The notes beneath the pieces were generated by a model. That model saw only the letters and a program-made list of their open reading frames with translations. It was not told the origin of the DNA and made no database searches. Shown here piece by piece: positions 12,759 through 22,797 of a DNA stretch of 64,000 nt. The stretch is taken from contig CACOJX010000004.1 in assembly GCA_902627645.1 (NCBI GenBank), positions 1 through 64,000 on the forward strand, in the 5' to 3' direction. The DNA comes from an uncultured Pelagibacteraceae bacterium (lineage in GTDB: Bacteria; Pseudomonadota; Alphaproteobacteria; Pelagibacterales; Pelagibacteraceae). The translations under genes were made by a program, and so were the position numbers. Each line of letters starts with the position of its first letter. Within the stretch, counting starts at the first letter, position 1.

Positions 12759-13550
12759 TTATTCACCCATATTTATAAGCGTTCCTTTAATACGAGCTCT
12801 CATAAAAGATAAATAAAATAAACTTATTCCAAAAATTATATAAGTTAAATTGAGTATATATGCTTGTTTTAAATTCTCATAATTTACAAAATTATTTAAA
12901 AGAATATTTCTAGTTTCATCAAAGATATACACTAATGGAAGTGCTTTTGCGATTGTTTGAAAAAAATCAGGCAGGATCTCAATTGGGTAATAAATACATC
13001 CTAATGGTGCAAGTAAAAATAGAGACGACCAAGCTATATTTTCAAATGACGGCCCATATCTTATAAGACCTGCACTTACAAACAAACCAAGTGTAATACC
13101 AAAAATATATAAACTTAAAAATAATAAAAGAAGAGGAAAACCTAATTTTAGAATTGAAACTCCAAAAAGAGGAGATGTTAAAATTATTGCTGGCACTAAT
13201 CCAATTAAAGTTCTAATTAACGCTGTAAAAATTAGAGAAACAATTATTTCTTTTAGTTTTAATGGTGCAATAAATAAATTTGTAAAATTTCTACTCCAAA
13301 TCTCCTCTAAAAAGAGCATATTAAAACTTATGCTTGATCTAAAAAGAATATCATAAAGTATTGCACATGTTAAAATTACTCCCAAAGTATTATTGTAATA
13401 ATCACTATAAAGAGAAAAAAATTTTGAAATAAACCCCCAGAGAATAATCTGTATCGTAGGCCAATAAATAAGATCGATAATTCTGGGAAAAGAGCTTTTG
13501 ATCAGGTAAAAATGTCTCAAAAAAAGACCATACATTTTATTTAAATTCAT
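12759..13550 (-). CDS. ABC-2 type transporter permease
   Basis: This 263-residue membrane protein has about six hydrophobic segments and the general layout of NodJ/ABC-2 exporter permeases: an N-terminal amphipathic part, a first membrane helix near residue 25, then regularly spaced helices to the C-terminus. Its start overlaps the 3' end of the ATPase gene by 14 bases, so the two form one transporter. The substrate is not apparent. Candidates within the family include lipids, polysaccharide or drug-like molecules. Confidence 0.82.
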   Translation of the reverse strand: MNLNKMYGLFLRHFYLIKSSFPRIIDLIYWPTIQIILWGFISKFFSLYSDYYNNTLGVILTCAILYDILFRSSISFNMLFLEEIWSRNFTNLFIAPLKLKEIIVSLIFTALIRTLIGLVPAIILTSPLFGVSILKLGFPLLLLFLSLYIFGITLGLFVSAGLIRYGPSFENIAWSSLFLLAPLGCIYYPIEILPDFFQTIAKALPLVYIFDETRNILLNNFVNYENLKQAYILNLTYIIFGISLFYLSFMRARIKGTLINMGE

Positions 13551-14274
13551 GTTTTTCCCTCGTGAGTTTTAAAAAAACTTCTTCCATATTTTTTCGATTG
13601 TATTTCTTAATTAATTCGACAGGTTTTCCTCTTTCGATTATGGAGCCTTTGTTCATCATTAGCACTGATGAACACAGCCTTTCTACTTCAACCATATTGT
13701 GCGATGCAAGAAGAATAGAAGTTCTTTTTTTTTTTTGATATTTTTCTAAAAAACTTCTAACGAAATCTCCAGTTTCAGGGTCAAGAGACGCCGTTGGTTC
13801 ATCAAGAAGAAGAACCATTGGATCATTAATAATAGATTTAGCAAGACTTACTCTATTTTTTTGTCCAGAAGAAAGTTCTCCAGTAATTTTATTTATAATT
13901 TCGTTTAATCTTAATTCCTCTGACAGATATTCGATTTTTGTTTTAAGTTTTTTTACATCATAAAGCCTGCCATATACTTCAAGATTTTGTCTGACAGTTA
14001 ATTTTTTTGGCAACTCTATATATGGAGATATAAAATTTAGATTACTTAATAGATCTACCCTTTTATTTTCAATTTCTGTTTCATTTATTAGCACCTTTCC
14101 TTTTGAAGGTTTTAATAATCCTAAAATCATTCCAATGGTTGTGGTTTTTCCACAGCCATTAGGGCCAAGGATTCCGACTATTTCGTTTTGTTTTACTTCG
14201 AAAGAAATATTTTTAACTGCATTTTTATCATCATAATCTTTTGATAATTCAACAACTTTAAGTGGAGTTTGCAT
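13537..14274 (-). CDS. ABC transporter ATP-binding protein (partner of the ABC-2 permease)
   Basis: A 245-residue ABC ATPase. Walker A is 'GPNGCGKTT' at residues ~37-45, the signature is 'LSSGQKNRVSLAKSI', Walker B is 'VLLLDEPTASLDP', and the switch His follows in 'LASHNM'. The pattern fits the NodI/CcmA-like exporter group. It begins immediately after the Sua5 gene on the same strand (shared base at 14274), so all three genes may be co-transcribed. The exported substrate is unknown. Confidence 0.88.
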   Translation of the reverse strand: MQTPLKVVELSKDYDDKNAVKNISFEVKQNEIVGILGPNGCGKTTTIGMILGLLKPSKGKVLINETEIENKRVDLLSNLNFISPYIELPKKLTVRQNLEVYGRLYDVKKLKTKIEYLSEELRLNEIINKITGELSSGQKNRVSLAKSIINDPMVLLLDEPTASLDPETGDFVRSFLEKYQKKKRTSILLASHNMVEVERLCSSVLMMNKGSIIERGKPVELIKKYNRKNMEEVFLKLTREKHEFK

Positions 14275-15206
14275 TAGAATTTCGAAGCTTTCATCAATCT
14301 GTCATTAATAGTTTTTCCCAGACCTTTATTTGGAATTTTTTCTACTGCTATTGAAATATAATTATCTTTTTTAATTTTTCTCAGAGTACTATATAAATTT
14401 TTAGCTGCTTCTTTCAAGTCACCTTTTTTGGACAAAAAATAATAATTTTGTTTAGTTTTTTTCTTTTTTTTAATTAAAAGATAAGCCTCATTTTTTTTTA
14501 CTTTTTTAACCCTTAATCTTATTGGAATACCAGGAGAGTAATGAAGTTTAAAGTTACCAGGCACAGAAATTTTTTTTGATTTATTATTAAGCACAATTTT
14601 CTTATTTAGAATTTTTTGGATTTTCAGTGTATCTAAGCCACCTAATCTTAGAATTCTAGGTTTATCTCTTAAATCAACAATAGTTGACTCCACTCCTATT
14701 CTTGATCTGCCACCATCTAATATATACTTAATTTTTTTTCCAAAATCTTCTTTTACATCCAGTGAACTTACTGCACTTACCCTCGTAGAGATATTAGCGC
14801 TAGGAGCTGCCAATGGAAATGTGAGTCCTTTTAACAGATAACGAGTTATTGGGTGTTTTGGGAATCTTATTGCTAAAGTCATTTTATTGTTTGTGGCAAT
14901 TTTAGAAATTTTAGATTTTTTTTTTAGATTCAGAATAAAAGTAATCGGTCCGGGACAAAATTTTTTGAATAATTTAAAAAAATCTTTATTTAAGTAACAA
15001 TCTTTTTCTAAATCCCATATATCGTAATAATGAACTATTAGGGGGTTATTCTTTGGCCTTCTTTTAAGTTTAAATATTTTTTTACAGGCCTTGTTAGAAT
15101 AAGCATTACCTGCCAGCCCATAAACAGTTTCAGTAGGTATAGCTACACACTCCCCTAAATTAAGGAGTTTTTTTGCTTTTTTAATATTTGCAAGATTCAT
15201 TTTCAT
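14274..15206 (-). CDS. Threonylcarbamoyl-AMP synthase, Sua5/YrdC/YwlC family
   Basis: Makes threonylcarbamoyl-AMP for the universal t6A37 modification of ANN-decoding tRNAs. The YrdC domain shows 'GECVAIPTETVYGLAG', the 'KRRPKNNPLIVH' nucleotide-binding segment, 'PLAAPSANIS' and 'GVESTIVDL'. After a linker, the last ~100 residues form the extra Sua5 C-terminal domain ('YSPGIPIRL'), so this is the long two-domain Sua5 form (310 residues), not the short TsaC. Two in-frame ATGs (15206 and 15200) could start it. The divergent xseB starts only 20 bases away. Confidence 0.9.
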   Translation of the reverse strand: MKMNLANIKKAKKLLNLGECVAIPTETVYGLAGNAYSNKACKKIFKLKRRPKNNPLIVHYYDIWDLEKDCYLNKDFFKLFKKFCPGPITFILNLKKKSKISKIATNNKMTLAIRFPKHPITRYLLKGLTFPLAAPSANISTRVSAVSSLDVKEDFGKKIKYILDGGRSRIGVESTIVDLRDKPRILRLGGLDTLKIQKILNKKIVLNNKSKKISVPGNFKLHYSPGIPIRLRVKKVKKNEAYLLIKKKKKTKQNYYFLSKKGDLKEAAKNLYSTLRKIKKDNYISIAVEKIPNKGLGKTINDRLMKASKF

Positions 15207-15226
15207 GTATTATCTGAAAGTATTAT

Positions 15227-15478
15227 ATGAAAGATAAAAATTTACCAAATGATTATAATTCATTATCTCTTGAAGAATTAACTAATAAAGCCAACAAGAT
15301 GATTGAGGAATTGGAAAGTCAAAATAATTTAGAGAGTTCAGTTGAAAAATACCAAAAATTATTAAAGCTTAATAATATTATTGAAAAAAAATTTCAAAAA
15401 AATGTCAAGGAAATAAGTGAAAAAACAAAAAAAACTATATTTAAAATAAATTCAAAAAGAAATGCAAAGAGAACTTAA
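15227..15478 (+). CDS. xseB: Exodeoxyribonuclease VII small subunit XseB
   Basis: An 83-residue acidic/basic helical protein with the XseB pattern: 'LSLEELTNKANKMIEELES' followed by 'NLESSVEKYQKLLKLNNI' and a Lys-rich tail. It is the small subunit of exonuclease VII, which trims single-stranded DNA. Position directly before ispA and dxs is a widespread proteobacterial arrangement and supports the call. Its 3' end overlaps ispA by 17 bases. Confidence 0.88.
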   Translation: MKDKNLPNDYNSLSLEELTNKANKMIEELESQNNLESSVEKYQKLLKLNNIIEKKFQKNVKEISEKTKKTIFKINSKRNAKRT

Positions 15479-16334
15479 TAGAATTGCAAGAGATACAAAT
15501 CATTTTTTAAAAAGATTTATTAAAAAACAAAAAAAATCAGAATTAATTATTCCTATGAAATATGGTTTGTTTTCTGGTGGTAAGAAAATAAGATCAAAAA
15601 TTTTAATTGACATTGGTTTAATATTTAAATTAAGTTATAAGTCATTAATTATTTTGGGTTCTGCAGTAGAATGCATTCACGCATATTCATTAATTCATGA
15701 TGACTTGCCATGTATGGATAATGACTCTATTAGAAGGGGAAAAGCATCTACACATGTTAAGTTTGGTGAGTCAACTGCAGTGTTGGCAGGAAATTCACTT
15801 TTAACTATGGCATTTGAAATCTTAAGTCACAAAGACCTAAATATTTCTGAGAAAATTAAAATAAATCTTATTAATAAAATTTCTGAGAGTTCAGGACATC
15901 TTGGAATAGCTGGTGGTCAATATTTAGATTTAAGCTATGAGCATAAAAAAGTTTCACAAAAAAAAATTATTGAGATGGAAATTAAAAAAACAGGTAAACT
16001 TTTTAGTTTTTGTTGTGCTGCACCATTGATTTTAAAAAAAAAAGATAAAAAAGAAATTAAGAAATTTGAAGATATTGGTGCAGATATTGGTTTATTATTT
16101 CAAGTAGCAGATGATTTAATAGATTATAGAGGGAATTTTTTGATTGCAGGAAAAAAAACTGGAAAAGATAAAAAAAAAGGCAAAGCAACTTTAATTAGTT
16201 TACTGGGCTATAAAAATACTATTAAATACGGAAATAATTTAATTTTAAAGATAAATAAAAAAATAAAAAAATATGGATCAAGATCACATAATTTATCTAA
16301 AACTCTTGATTACATTTTGAATAGAAATAAATGA
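15462..16334 (+). CDS. ispA: Farnesyl/geranyl diphosphate synthase-type prenyltransferase IspA
   Basis: A 290-residue short-chain polyprenyl synthase that condenses IPP with allylic diphosphates, giving the C15 (or C20) precursor of ubiquinone side chains and undecaprenyl phosphate. The first Asp-rich motif is 'DDLPCMDND' (D80, D81, D86), with the insertion of two residues typical of bacterial FPP synthases. The second is 'QVADDLIDY'. It lies between xseB and dxs, the classic xseB-ispA-dxs operon. The exact product length cannot be read from sequence. Confidence 0.92.
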   Translation: MQRELNRIARDTNHFLKRFIKKQKKSELIIPMKYGLFSGGKKIRSKILIDIGLIFKLSYKSLIILGSAVECIHAYSLIHDDLPCMDNDSIRRGKASTHVKFGESTAVLAGNSLLTMAFEILSHKDLNISEKIKINLINKISESSGHLGIAGGQYLDLSYEHKKVSQKKIIEMEIKKTGKLFSFCCAAPLILKKKDKKEIKKFEDIGADIGLLFQVADDLIDYRGNFLIAGKKTGKDKKKGKATLISLLGYKNTIKYGNNLILKINKKIKKYGSRSHNLSKTLDYILNRNK

Positions 16335-18244
16335 AAAAAGAATATAAATTTTTAGACAAAATAAATTTTCCTTCAGACTTAAAAAAAATATCTGAATCTA
16401 ATTTACAAAAAGTTGCTGATGAGTTGAGGGATGAAATGATTGATGCAGTTTCAGTTACAGGTGGGCATCTAGGTGCGAGTCTTGGGGTAGTCGAATTGTG
16501 TGTAGCACTCCACTATATTTTCAATACACCTAATGACAAGCTAATTTGGGACGTGGGTCATCAATGCTATCCACATAAAATTTTAACTGGTAGAAAAGAT
16601 AAGATACGGACACTAAGGCAAGGTGGTGGTCTTTCTGGTTTCACAAAAAGATCAGAGAGTGAGTACGACCCATTTGGTGCAGCACATAGTTCTACCTCAA
16701 TTTCCTCAGCTTTAGGTATTGCAGAAGCAAATAAACTCTCAAATAAATCTGAAAATGTTATAGCAGTAATAGGAGATGGTGCAATCAGTGCAGGAATGGC
16801 CTATGAAGCTATGAATAATGCTGGTGCTTCAAAAACTAAAATGATTGTTATCTTAAATGATAATGATATGTCGATTGCTAGACCAGTAGGAGCTATGGGA
16901 ACTTACCTTGCAAAAATTTTTTCTGGTAAGATTTATTTTAGTTTGAGAGAAACAATTAAATTAATTACATCTGCATTTTCAAAAAGATTTAGTGCTAAAG
17001 CTGGAAAAGCAGAAGATTTACTAAGATCAGCTGTCACTGGAGGAACTTTATTTAGTTCACTTGGTTTTTATTATATTGGACCAATAGATGGTCATGATTT
17101 GAATTCCTTGGTACCAATTCTAAAAAATGCGAGAGACTCAAAACACGAAGGCCCTATTTTGATTCATATTAAAACTAAAAAAGGGAAAGGATATTCTTTT
17201 GCTGAAGAAGCAAAAGATAATTATCATGGAGTATCAAAATTCAATGTAAAGACTGGAGAGCAGCAAAAAAGCACAAGCAAAATTCCATCTTATACCAAAG
17301 TTTTTGCTAATACTTTGACAGAACACGCAAAAAAAGACAGTAAAATAGTGGCTATTACAGCTGCAATGCCAGACGGAACAGGTTTAAATATTTTTCGTAA
17401 AGAATTTCCAGAAAGAACTTTTGATGTTGGTATCGCAGAGCAACATGCTGTAACTTTCGCAGCCGGCTTAGCAACCGAAAATTATAAGCCCTACGCAGCA
17501 ATATACTCGACTTTTCTTCAAAGAGCTTATGATCAAGTCGTTCATGACGTAGCCATTCAAAGTTTACCTGTCAGATTTGCTATTGATAGAGCGGGATTAG
17601 TAGGTGCTGATGGACCTACACACGCTGGAAGTTTTGATACAACATACTTGTCAACTTTACCAAATTTTGTGGTGATGGCTGCTAGTGATGAAGCTGAGCT
17701 TGTTAGAATGGTAAATACATCAACAGATATAAATGATAGACCTTGTGCATTTAGATATCCACGAGGAACTGGTGTTGGATCAATTTTACCTCCTATAAGT
17801 GAAAAAATAGAAATAGGTAAATCAAGAGTCATTTGTGAGGGAAAAAATTTAGCTATATTAAATTTTGGAGCAAGATTAAATGAAACATTAAAAGCTCATG
17901 AAAATTTGAAAAAAAAGGGAGTTAACATTACAGTAGTGGATGCGAGATTTGCAAAACCTTTAGATGAAAATTTGATCTGGCAATTAGCTACTACGCATGA
18001 AGCTTTAGTAACAATTGAGGAAGGTTCAATTGGAGGTTTTGGATCGCATGTAGTAAATTTTTTATTAAAAAAGGGACTTCTTGATGGAAACTTAAAATTT
18101 AGATCGATGACACTACCAGACATTTTTATTGATCAGGATACACCTGAAAATATGTATAAAATTGCAAATCTAGACTCTAGCTCAATTGAAGAAAAAATTT
18201 TAGACGTAATGAATTCAAATATTATTTTGCAAAAGCAAAAATAA
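16331..18244 (+). CDS. dxs: 1-deoxy-D-xylulose-5-phosphate synthase Dxs
   Basis: Thiamine-diphosphate enzyme joining pyruvate and glyceraldehyde-3-phosphate, the entry step of the MEP isoprenoid pathway and a source of vitamin B6/B1 precursors. Motifs are '[14 protein letters not shown]' near the N-terminus, the TPP site '[18 protein letters not shown]', 'GPIDGHD', '[17 protein letters not shown]' and '[14 protein letters not shown]'. At 637 residues it is full length. It overlaps ispA by 4 bases and ends 6 bases from the convergent aroC. Confidence 0.97.
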   Translation: MKKEYKFLDKINFPSDLKKISESNLQKVADELRDEMIDAVSVTGGHLGASLGVVELCVALHYIFNTPNDKLIWDVGHQCYPHKILTGRKDKIRTLRQGGGLSGFTKRSESEYDPFGAAHSSTSISSALGIAEANKLSNKSENVIAVIGDGAISAGMAYEAMNNAGASKTKMIVILNDNDMSIARPVGAMGTYLAKIFSGKIYFSLRETIKLITSAFSKRFSAKAGKAEDLLRSAVTGGTLFSSLGFYYIGPIDGHDLNSLVPILKNARDSKHEGPILIHIKTKKGKGYSFAEEAKDNYHGVSKFNVKTGEQQKSTSKIPSYTKVFANTLTEHAKKDSKIVAITAAMPDGTGLNIFRKEFPERTFDVGIAEQHAVTFAAGLATENYKPYAAIYSTFLQRAYDQVVHDVAIQSLPVRFAIDRAGLVGADGPTHAGSFDTTYLSTLPNFVVMAASDEAELVRMVNTSTDINDRPCAFRYPRGTGVGSILPPISEKIEIGKSRVICEGKNLAILNFGARLNETLKAHENLKKKGVNITVVDARFAKPLDENLIWQLATTHEALVTIEEGSIGGFGSHVVNFLLKKGLLDGNLKFRSMTLPDIFIDQDTPENMYKIANLDSSSIEEKILDVMNSNIILQKQK

Positions 18245-18250
18245 CAAACT

Positions 18251-19333
18251 TTAACTGCATTGAGCTTTGTTCATTAGATAATGGTCAAGTAGAACACAAG
18301 ATAGCATTGCTTCACCAACTGGAACTGCCCTAATACCTACACACGGATCATGTCTGCCTTTAACAGATATAGTTGTATTTTTACCAAATTTATTAATAGT
18401 TTTTCTACTTTTTAAGATCGAAGATGTAGGTTTTACCGCAAATGATACAACTATTTCTTGACCTGATGAAATACCACCAAGTATTCCACCAGCATTATTA
18501 GAATTAAATTTAGTATTTTTTTTGTTTTGAAAAATTTCATCAGAATTTTCCTCTCCCGATAATTGAGCAGAGTTCATCCCAGATCCAATATTTACCCCTT
18601 TGACAGCATTAATACTCATCATCGCAGAGGCAATATCAGAATCTAGTTTTGAATAAATAGGTGCTCCTAAACCTGGAGGAATGCCATTAGCTCTTACCTC
18701 AATTATTGCACCACATGAGGATCCAGCTTTTCTTACACTTAGCAAATATTTTTCCCAAATTTTTATCATTGATTTATCTGGGCAGAAAAAAGGATTCTTA
18801 TTTATAATTTTATCACTCCATTTTGATGTATCACATCCAAGAATACCTAGTTGAGTAACTGCCCCAGAGATACTAAATTTTTTACCTAATTTTTTTTCTA
18901 AAACTCTTTTGGCAATTGCTCCTGCAGCAACCCTAGCTGCAGTTTCCCTAGCGGAAGATCTTCCCCCGCCTCTATGATCTCGAATTCCATATTTTTTAAA
19001 ATAAGTGAAATCAGCATGACCCGGCCTGAATTTGTCCTTAATGTTCTTATAATCTTTTGATCTTACATCCTGATTATAAATAATCAGTGAAATTGGAGTT
19101 CCAGTTGTTTTTCCCTCAAATACACCAGATAAAATCTCAACTTTATCGCTTTCTTTTCTTTGAGTTGTAAATTTCGACTGTCCAGGCTTCCTTTTATCCA
19201 ATTCTTTTTGAATATCCTGTTCTTTTAGTTGAATTAACGGAGGACAACCGTCAATTATACAGCCAATAGCTGGACCATGGGACTCTCCCCAAGTTGTGAA
19301 ACGAAAAAACTTTCCAAAAGTATTAAATGACAT
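18251..19333 (-). CDS. aroC: Chorismate synthase AroC
   Basis: Converts EPSP to chorismate with reduced FMN, the last common step to aromatic amino acids and folate. Signatures are '[21 protein letters not shown]', '[28 protein letters not shown]' (segments of the three chorismate synthase patterns), '[11 protein letters not shown]' and the C-terminal '[18 protein letters not shown]'. It is complete at 360 residues. It is transcribed divergently from pdxH with only 33 bases between the starts. Confidence 0.97.
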   Translation of the reverse strand: MSFNTFGKFFRFTTWGESHGPAIGCIIDGCPPLIQLKEQDIQKELDKRKPGQSKFTTQRKESDKVEILSGVFEGKTTGTPISLIIYNQDVRSKDYKNIKDKFRPGHADFTYFKKYGIRDHRGGGRSSARETAARVAAGAIAKRVLEKKLGKKFSISGAVTQLGILGCDTSKWSDKIINKNPFFCPDKSMIKIWEKYLLSVRKAGSSCGAIIEVRANGIPPGLGAPIYSKLDSDIASAMMSINAVKGVNIGSGMNSAQLSGEENSDEIFQNKKNTKFNSNNAGGILGGISSGQEIVVSFAVKPTSSILKSRKTINKFGKNTTISVKGRHDPCVGIRAVPVGEAMLSCVLLDHYLMNKAQCS

Positions 19334-19366
19334 TATTTATATTGTATAGATTATTTTGTTTAAATT

Positions 19367-19993
19367 ATGAATCAAAAAAACTCAATAGGGCTTGATAAAT
19401 GCTTTCTTGATCTCAAAGATCCATTTGAACTATTTAAAAAATGGTTTGAGGAAGCAAAAAAGAGTGAAATAAACGATCCTAACGCTCTAGCATTAGCAAC
19501 ATCAAATAAACAGGGGATACCATCAGTACGAATGGTTCTTCTAAAAGGTTTTGATGAAAATGGATTTGTTTTCTATACAAATTTAAATAGTCAAAAAGGG
19601 AACGAACTTAAAGAAAACCCAAATGCAAGTATGTGTTTTCATTGGAAAAGTCTTCTAAGACAAATACGGATTGTTGGAACTTTAGAATTAGTAGATGATA
19701 AAGTAGCTGACAATTATTACAACTCCAGAGAATATGAAAGTAGAATAGGTGCTTGGGCTTCTAAACAAAGTAGTATTTTAAAAAGTAGAAATGAACTTTT
19801 AGATAGATTGAAAAAATTTAAAGAAAAGTTTAGTGATAAAGAAAAAGTTCCTAGACCCAGTCACTGGTCAGGTTGGAATTTAAAACCTTCTAGTATTGAA
19901 TTTTGGTTAGATGGCGATAATAGAATTCATGAAAGATTAAAGTATGATTTAAATGAGAAAAAAGTTTGGGTTAAAAGTTTATTAAGTCCCTAA
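19367..19993 (+). CDS. pdxH: Pyridoxine/pyridoxamine 5'-phosphate oxidase PdxH
   Basis: FMN enzyme that oxidises PNP/PMP to pyridoxal phosphate. The 208-residue protein has the family hallmarks 'PSVRMVLLKGFDENGFVFYTN' (FMN phosphate site), 'ASMCFHWKSLLRQIRIVG', 'SRIGAWASKQS', 'RPSHWSGW' and a C-terminal 'RIHERL'. Length is typical. Its stop overlaps the stop of the convergent prenyl synthase by 4 bases. Confidence 0.95.
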   Translation: MNQKNSIGLDKCFLDLKDPFELFKKWFEEAKKSEINDPNALALATSNKQGIPSVRMVLLKGFDENGFVFYTNLNSQKGNELKENPNASMCFHWKSLLRQIRIVGTLELVDDKVADNYYNSREYESRIGAWASKQSSILKSRNELLDRLKKFKEKFSDKEKVPRPSHWSGWNLKPSSIEFWLDGDNRIHERLKYDLNEKKVWVKSLLSP

Positions 19994-21003
19994 AAGTTTC
20001 TAGACAAACTAAAAGAAGTGAGATTTTCAAGAATATTTTTTTCTTCACTATCACTAAAAACCGATAAAGAACTCGAAGATAAATTGATATAATGTTGAGC
20101 TTTTTGATAACAGGCTTTGATAATATCATATTTTTTTATTAGGGATAATGTAAAATCTAAATTTTCCTTGTTTCTTTCTGTGTAAGAAAATATTTCTTTA
20201 AGAATTTTTTTTTCTTCATTTTTTGCTTTTTGAAACAATAAAATTATTGGAAGAGTAATTTTTCCCTCATAAAAATCTTGTCCTATTTCTTTCCCAAATA
20301 ATTTTAATTCTGAATTATAATCCAGCGTATCATCTGCGATTTGAAAAGTCAGACCTAAATTTCTGCCATAAAATTCTAAAGCTTCTTTTTCTTTACTTTT
20401 CATTTCAGATAATATTGCGCCTACTTTTGTTGCTGCTGCAAATAGTTCTGCGGTTTTAGCTGATATAATTTTAAGATATGTTTCTTCAAGCATGTCAACT
20501 TCACCTTGATGTTGAAGTTGTAAAATTTCTCCTTGGGCAATTTTTGAAGATGTAGATGATAGTAATTTTAAAACTTCTATATTTCCATCTTCAACCATCA
20601 TTTCAAAACATCTACTTAATAGGTAATCTCCTAGTAGAACAGATGAGTGATTGTCCCAAATCTTATTTAAAGTTTTTTTTCCTCTTCTTATTGAGCTGTT
20701 ATCTATAACATCATCATGCATAAGAGTTGCAGCATGAATTAACTCAACACAGGCTGCTAGATTAATATCTCTAGTACCTTTTGAATAATTACATAATTTA
20801 GCTGAACCTAGTGTTAATAATGCTCTCAATCTCTTACCACCAGAATCAAGGTGATATCCTGACATTTTTTGAACTAATTCAACGTCGCTAATTAATTTTG
20901 ATTTAATCTTTTCTTCAACTAATATTAATTTATCTTCAACCGAGCTTTTCAATTGAAAATAGGAATTATTAATTTGATTCTTTAGTTGAACTACAGTTCC
21001 CAT
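19990..21003 (-). CDS. ispB: Long-chain polyprenyl diphosphate synthase (ubiquinone side chain)
   Basis: A 337-residue trans-prenyltransferase. The first Asp-rich motif is D-D-V-I-D at residues 97-101 without the two-residue insertion seen in FPP synthases. The second is 'QIADDTLDY', with 'SGGKRLRALL' upstream. These features fit octaprenyl/decaprenyl diphosphate synthases feeding ubiquinone. I chose the ATG at 21003; an upstream TTG at 21015 would add four residues only. Chain length (C40 or C50) is not readable. It works on products of the ispA and dxs genes just upstream in this window. Confidence 0.88.
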   Translation of the reverse strand: MGTVVQLKNQINNSYFQLKSSVEDKLILVEEKIKSKLISDVELVQKMSGYHLDSGGKRLRALLTLGSAKLCNYSKGTRDINLAACVELIHAATLMHDDVIDNSSIRRGKKTLNKIWDNHSSVLLGDYLLSRCFEMMVEDGNIEVLKLLSSTSSKIAQGEILQLQHQGEVDMLEETYLKIISAKTAELFAAATKVGAILSEMKSKEKEALEFYGRNLGLTFQIADDTLDYNSELKLFGKEIGQDFYEGKITLPIILLFQKAKNEEKKILKEIFSYTERNKENLDFTLSLIKKYDIIKACYQKAQHYINLSSSSLSVFSDSEEKNILENLTSFSLSRNF

Positions 21004-21050
21004 ATTTAAAAACAAAGTAGTATAATAAGTTTATTTTTATTACTTATCAA

Positions 21051-21078
21051 TTGACGCACCCAAATCTTCAATTATAAG
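21051..21078 (+). promoter_or_regulatory. Putative sigma-70 promoter for the S49 peptidase gene
   Basis: TTGACG (21051-21056) and TATAAG (21073-21078) are separated by 16 bases, giving a near-consensus promoter about 40 bases before the ATG at 21119. It lies in the 115-base divergent region between the prenyl synthase and the peptidase gene. Assigned by inspection only. Confidence 0.5.
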
Positions 21079-21118
21079 GTGTCTTTATATTCATTTAAAA
21101 ATTCTGTAAGGATTAGTA

Positions 21119-21925
21119 ATGTTCTCTTTTTTTAAAAAGAAAAAAATTATACCCCATATCAAATTGACTGGTGTGATCGGAAATGTAGGTAAATTTAAAC
21201 AAGGAATAGATTTTTCTGGACAAGAAGATATAATCTCAAAAGCTTTTTTAGTAAAAAAAGCACCATGTATTGCTATCTCCATAAATTCTCCAGGCGGATC
21301 ACCAGTACAATCTCACTTAATTTATAATTTTATTAGACAACAGGCAAAAAAAAATAAAAAAAAAGTTATAGTTTTTGCTGAGGATGTCGCAGCATCGGGT
21401 GGATATTTGATAGCATGTGCTGGTGATGAAATATATGCTAACGCTAGTTCAATTATTGGATCTATCGGAGTAATTTACTCATCTTTTGGCTTTACAGAAC
21501 TAATTAAAAAAATTGGTGTTGAAAGAAGAGTGCACACAGCAGGCAAAAACAAAAGTACATTAGATCCGTTTCTAGAAGAAAAAAAAGAAGACATACAAAG
21601 ATTAAAGGATATTCAGCTTGATTTACATAAAAATTTTATAGACGTTGTGGAAGAAAGCAGGGGTTCAAAATTAGTAAAAAAAGAAGTTGAACTTTTTTCA
21701 GGAGAATTTTGGTCAGGCAACAGGTCAAAACAATTAGGATTAATCGATGATATTGGAGATGCAAATAAAGTTTTAAAAGAAAAGTTTGGAGAAGACATAG
21801 TGATTAAAAAATTTGAAAAATCAAAAAGTTGGTTGAGTAAAAAATTGTCATCTTCAAATGATCATTTAGATCAATTAGCTAACATACTTGATGAAAAATC
21901 TATCTGGCAAAGGTATGGTCTCTAA
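21119..21925 (+). CDS. S49 family serine peptidase (SppA/SohB-like)
   Basis: A 268-residue Clp-fold protease related to signal peptide peptidase A. '[20 protein letters not shown]' and '[21 protein letters not shown]' carry the expected nucleophile, Ser93 in A-A-S-G-G-Y. '[11 protein letters not shown]' follows, and a catalytic Lys would lie in the next ~60 residues. Unlike classical SppA it has no clear N-terminal membrane helix and starts with a short basic stretch. It may act on cleaved signal peptides or other small membrane-associated peptides. A purine-rich AAGGA precedes the ATG. The glyQ start lies inside its end. Confidence 0.88.
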   Translation: MFSFFKKKKIIPHIKLTGVIGNVGKFKQGIDFSGQEDIISKAFLVKKAPCIAISINSPGGSPVQSHLIYNFIRQQAKKNKKKVIVFAEDVAASGGYLIACAGDEIYANASSIIGSIGVIYSSFGFTELIKKIGVERRVHTAGKNKSTLDPFLEEKKEDIQRLKDIQLDLHKNFIDVVEESRGSKLVKKEVELFSGEFWSGNRSKQLGLIDDIGDANKVLKEKFGEDIVIKKFEKSKSWLSKKLSSSNDHLDQLANILDEKSIWQRYGL

Positions 21926-22796
21926 AAATAAAATTGAAAAACAAAAATTTCAAACTTTTCAAGATACAATTTTGAATTTACAAAAGTTTTGGAGTAAACA
22001 TGGTTGTGTAATTTTACAACCATATGATATGGAAGTTGGTGCTGGAACTTTTCATCCAGCTACCACTTTAAGATCACTCGGTCCTAAGCCGTGGAAGGCA
22101 GCATATGTGCAACCATCGAGAAGACCGACAGACGGAAGATATGGAGAAAATCCTAATAGGCTTCAACATTACTATCAATTTCAGGTTATAATAAAACCTT
22201 CACCTTCAACTATAAAAAAATTATATTTGAACAGTTTGTCAGTCATAGGTATTAATCACAAAAACCATGATATCAGATTTGTTGAAGATGACTGGGAAAG
22301 TCCAACTTTAGGAGCTGCCGGTCTTGGTTGGGAAGTTTGGTGTGATGGTATGGAGATTACTCAATTTACATATTTTCAACAAATGGCTGGTTTCGAGTGC
22401 AAACCTATTTCAGTTGAAATAACTTATGGTCTTGAGAGAATTTGTATGTTCACTCAAGGAAAAAAGAATGTATATGATTTAATATGGAATTCTGAAAGTA
22501 TAAAATACGGAGAGGTTTTTCATCAATCAGAAAAAGAATTTTCAAAATATAATTTTGAATATGCTAATACAGAAAATCTTTTTAAAATATTTGATATGTA
22601 TGAGAGTGAAGCAAAATTGCTTGTAGAAAAAAAAATATCTTTACCAGCCTATGATCAATGTTTAAAAGCGAGCCATGTGTTTAATATATTAGATGCTCGT
22701 GGTGCAATTAGTGTTGCTCAAAGAGCTGAGTATATTGGAAGAATAAGAGAGATAACTAAATCAGCTGCAGCTGTCTGGATTAATACCCAAACTTGA
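21915..22796 (+). CDS. glyQ: Glycyl-tRNA synthetase alpha chain
   Basis: Catalytic subunit of the bacterial alpha2-beta2 glycyl-tRNA synthetase. It is highly conserved: '[27 protein letters not shown]' (in parts), '[19 protein letters not shown]', '[21 protein letters not shown]' and 'GLERICMF'. I place the start at ATG 21915 (11-base overlap with the peptidase gene), because the residues after it align with where GlyQ proteins usually begin. Upstream ATG 21891 and TTG 21888 in the same frame would add 8-9 residues with no family support. Confidence 0.94.
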   Translation: MVSKNKIEKQKFQTFQDTILNLQKFWSKHGCVILQPYDMEVGAGTFHPATTLRSLGPKPWKAAYVQPSRRPTDGRYGENPNRLQHYYQFQVIIKPSPSTIKKLYLNSLSVIGINHKNHDIRFVEDDWESPTLGAAGLGWEVWCDGMEITQFTYFQQMAGFECKPISVEITYGLERICMFTQGKKNVYDLIWNSESIKYGEVFHQSEKEFSKYNFEYANTENLFKIFDMYESEAKLLVEKKISLPAYDQCLKASHVFNILDARGAISVAQRAEYIGRIREITKSAAAVWINTQT

Positions 22797-22797
22797 A

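Noticed and set aside
21888-21914. Earlier glyQ starts (TTG 21888, ATG 21891)
   Set aside because: The added residues have no counterpart in GlyQ proteins; ATG 21915 matches the usual N-terminus.
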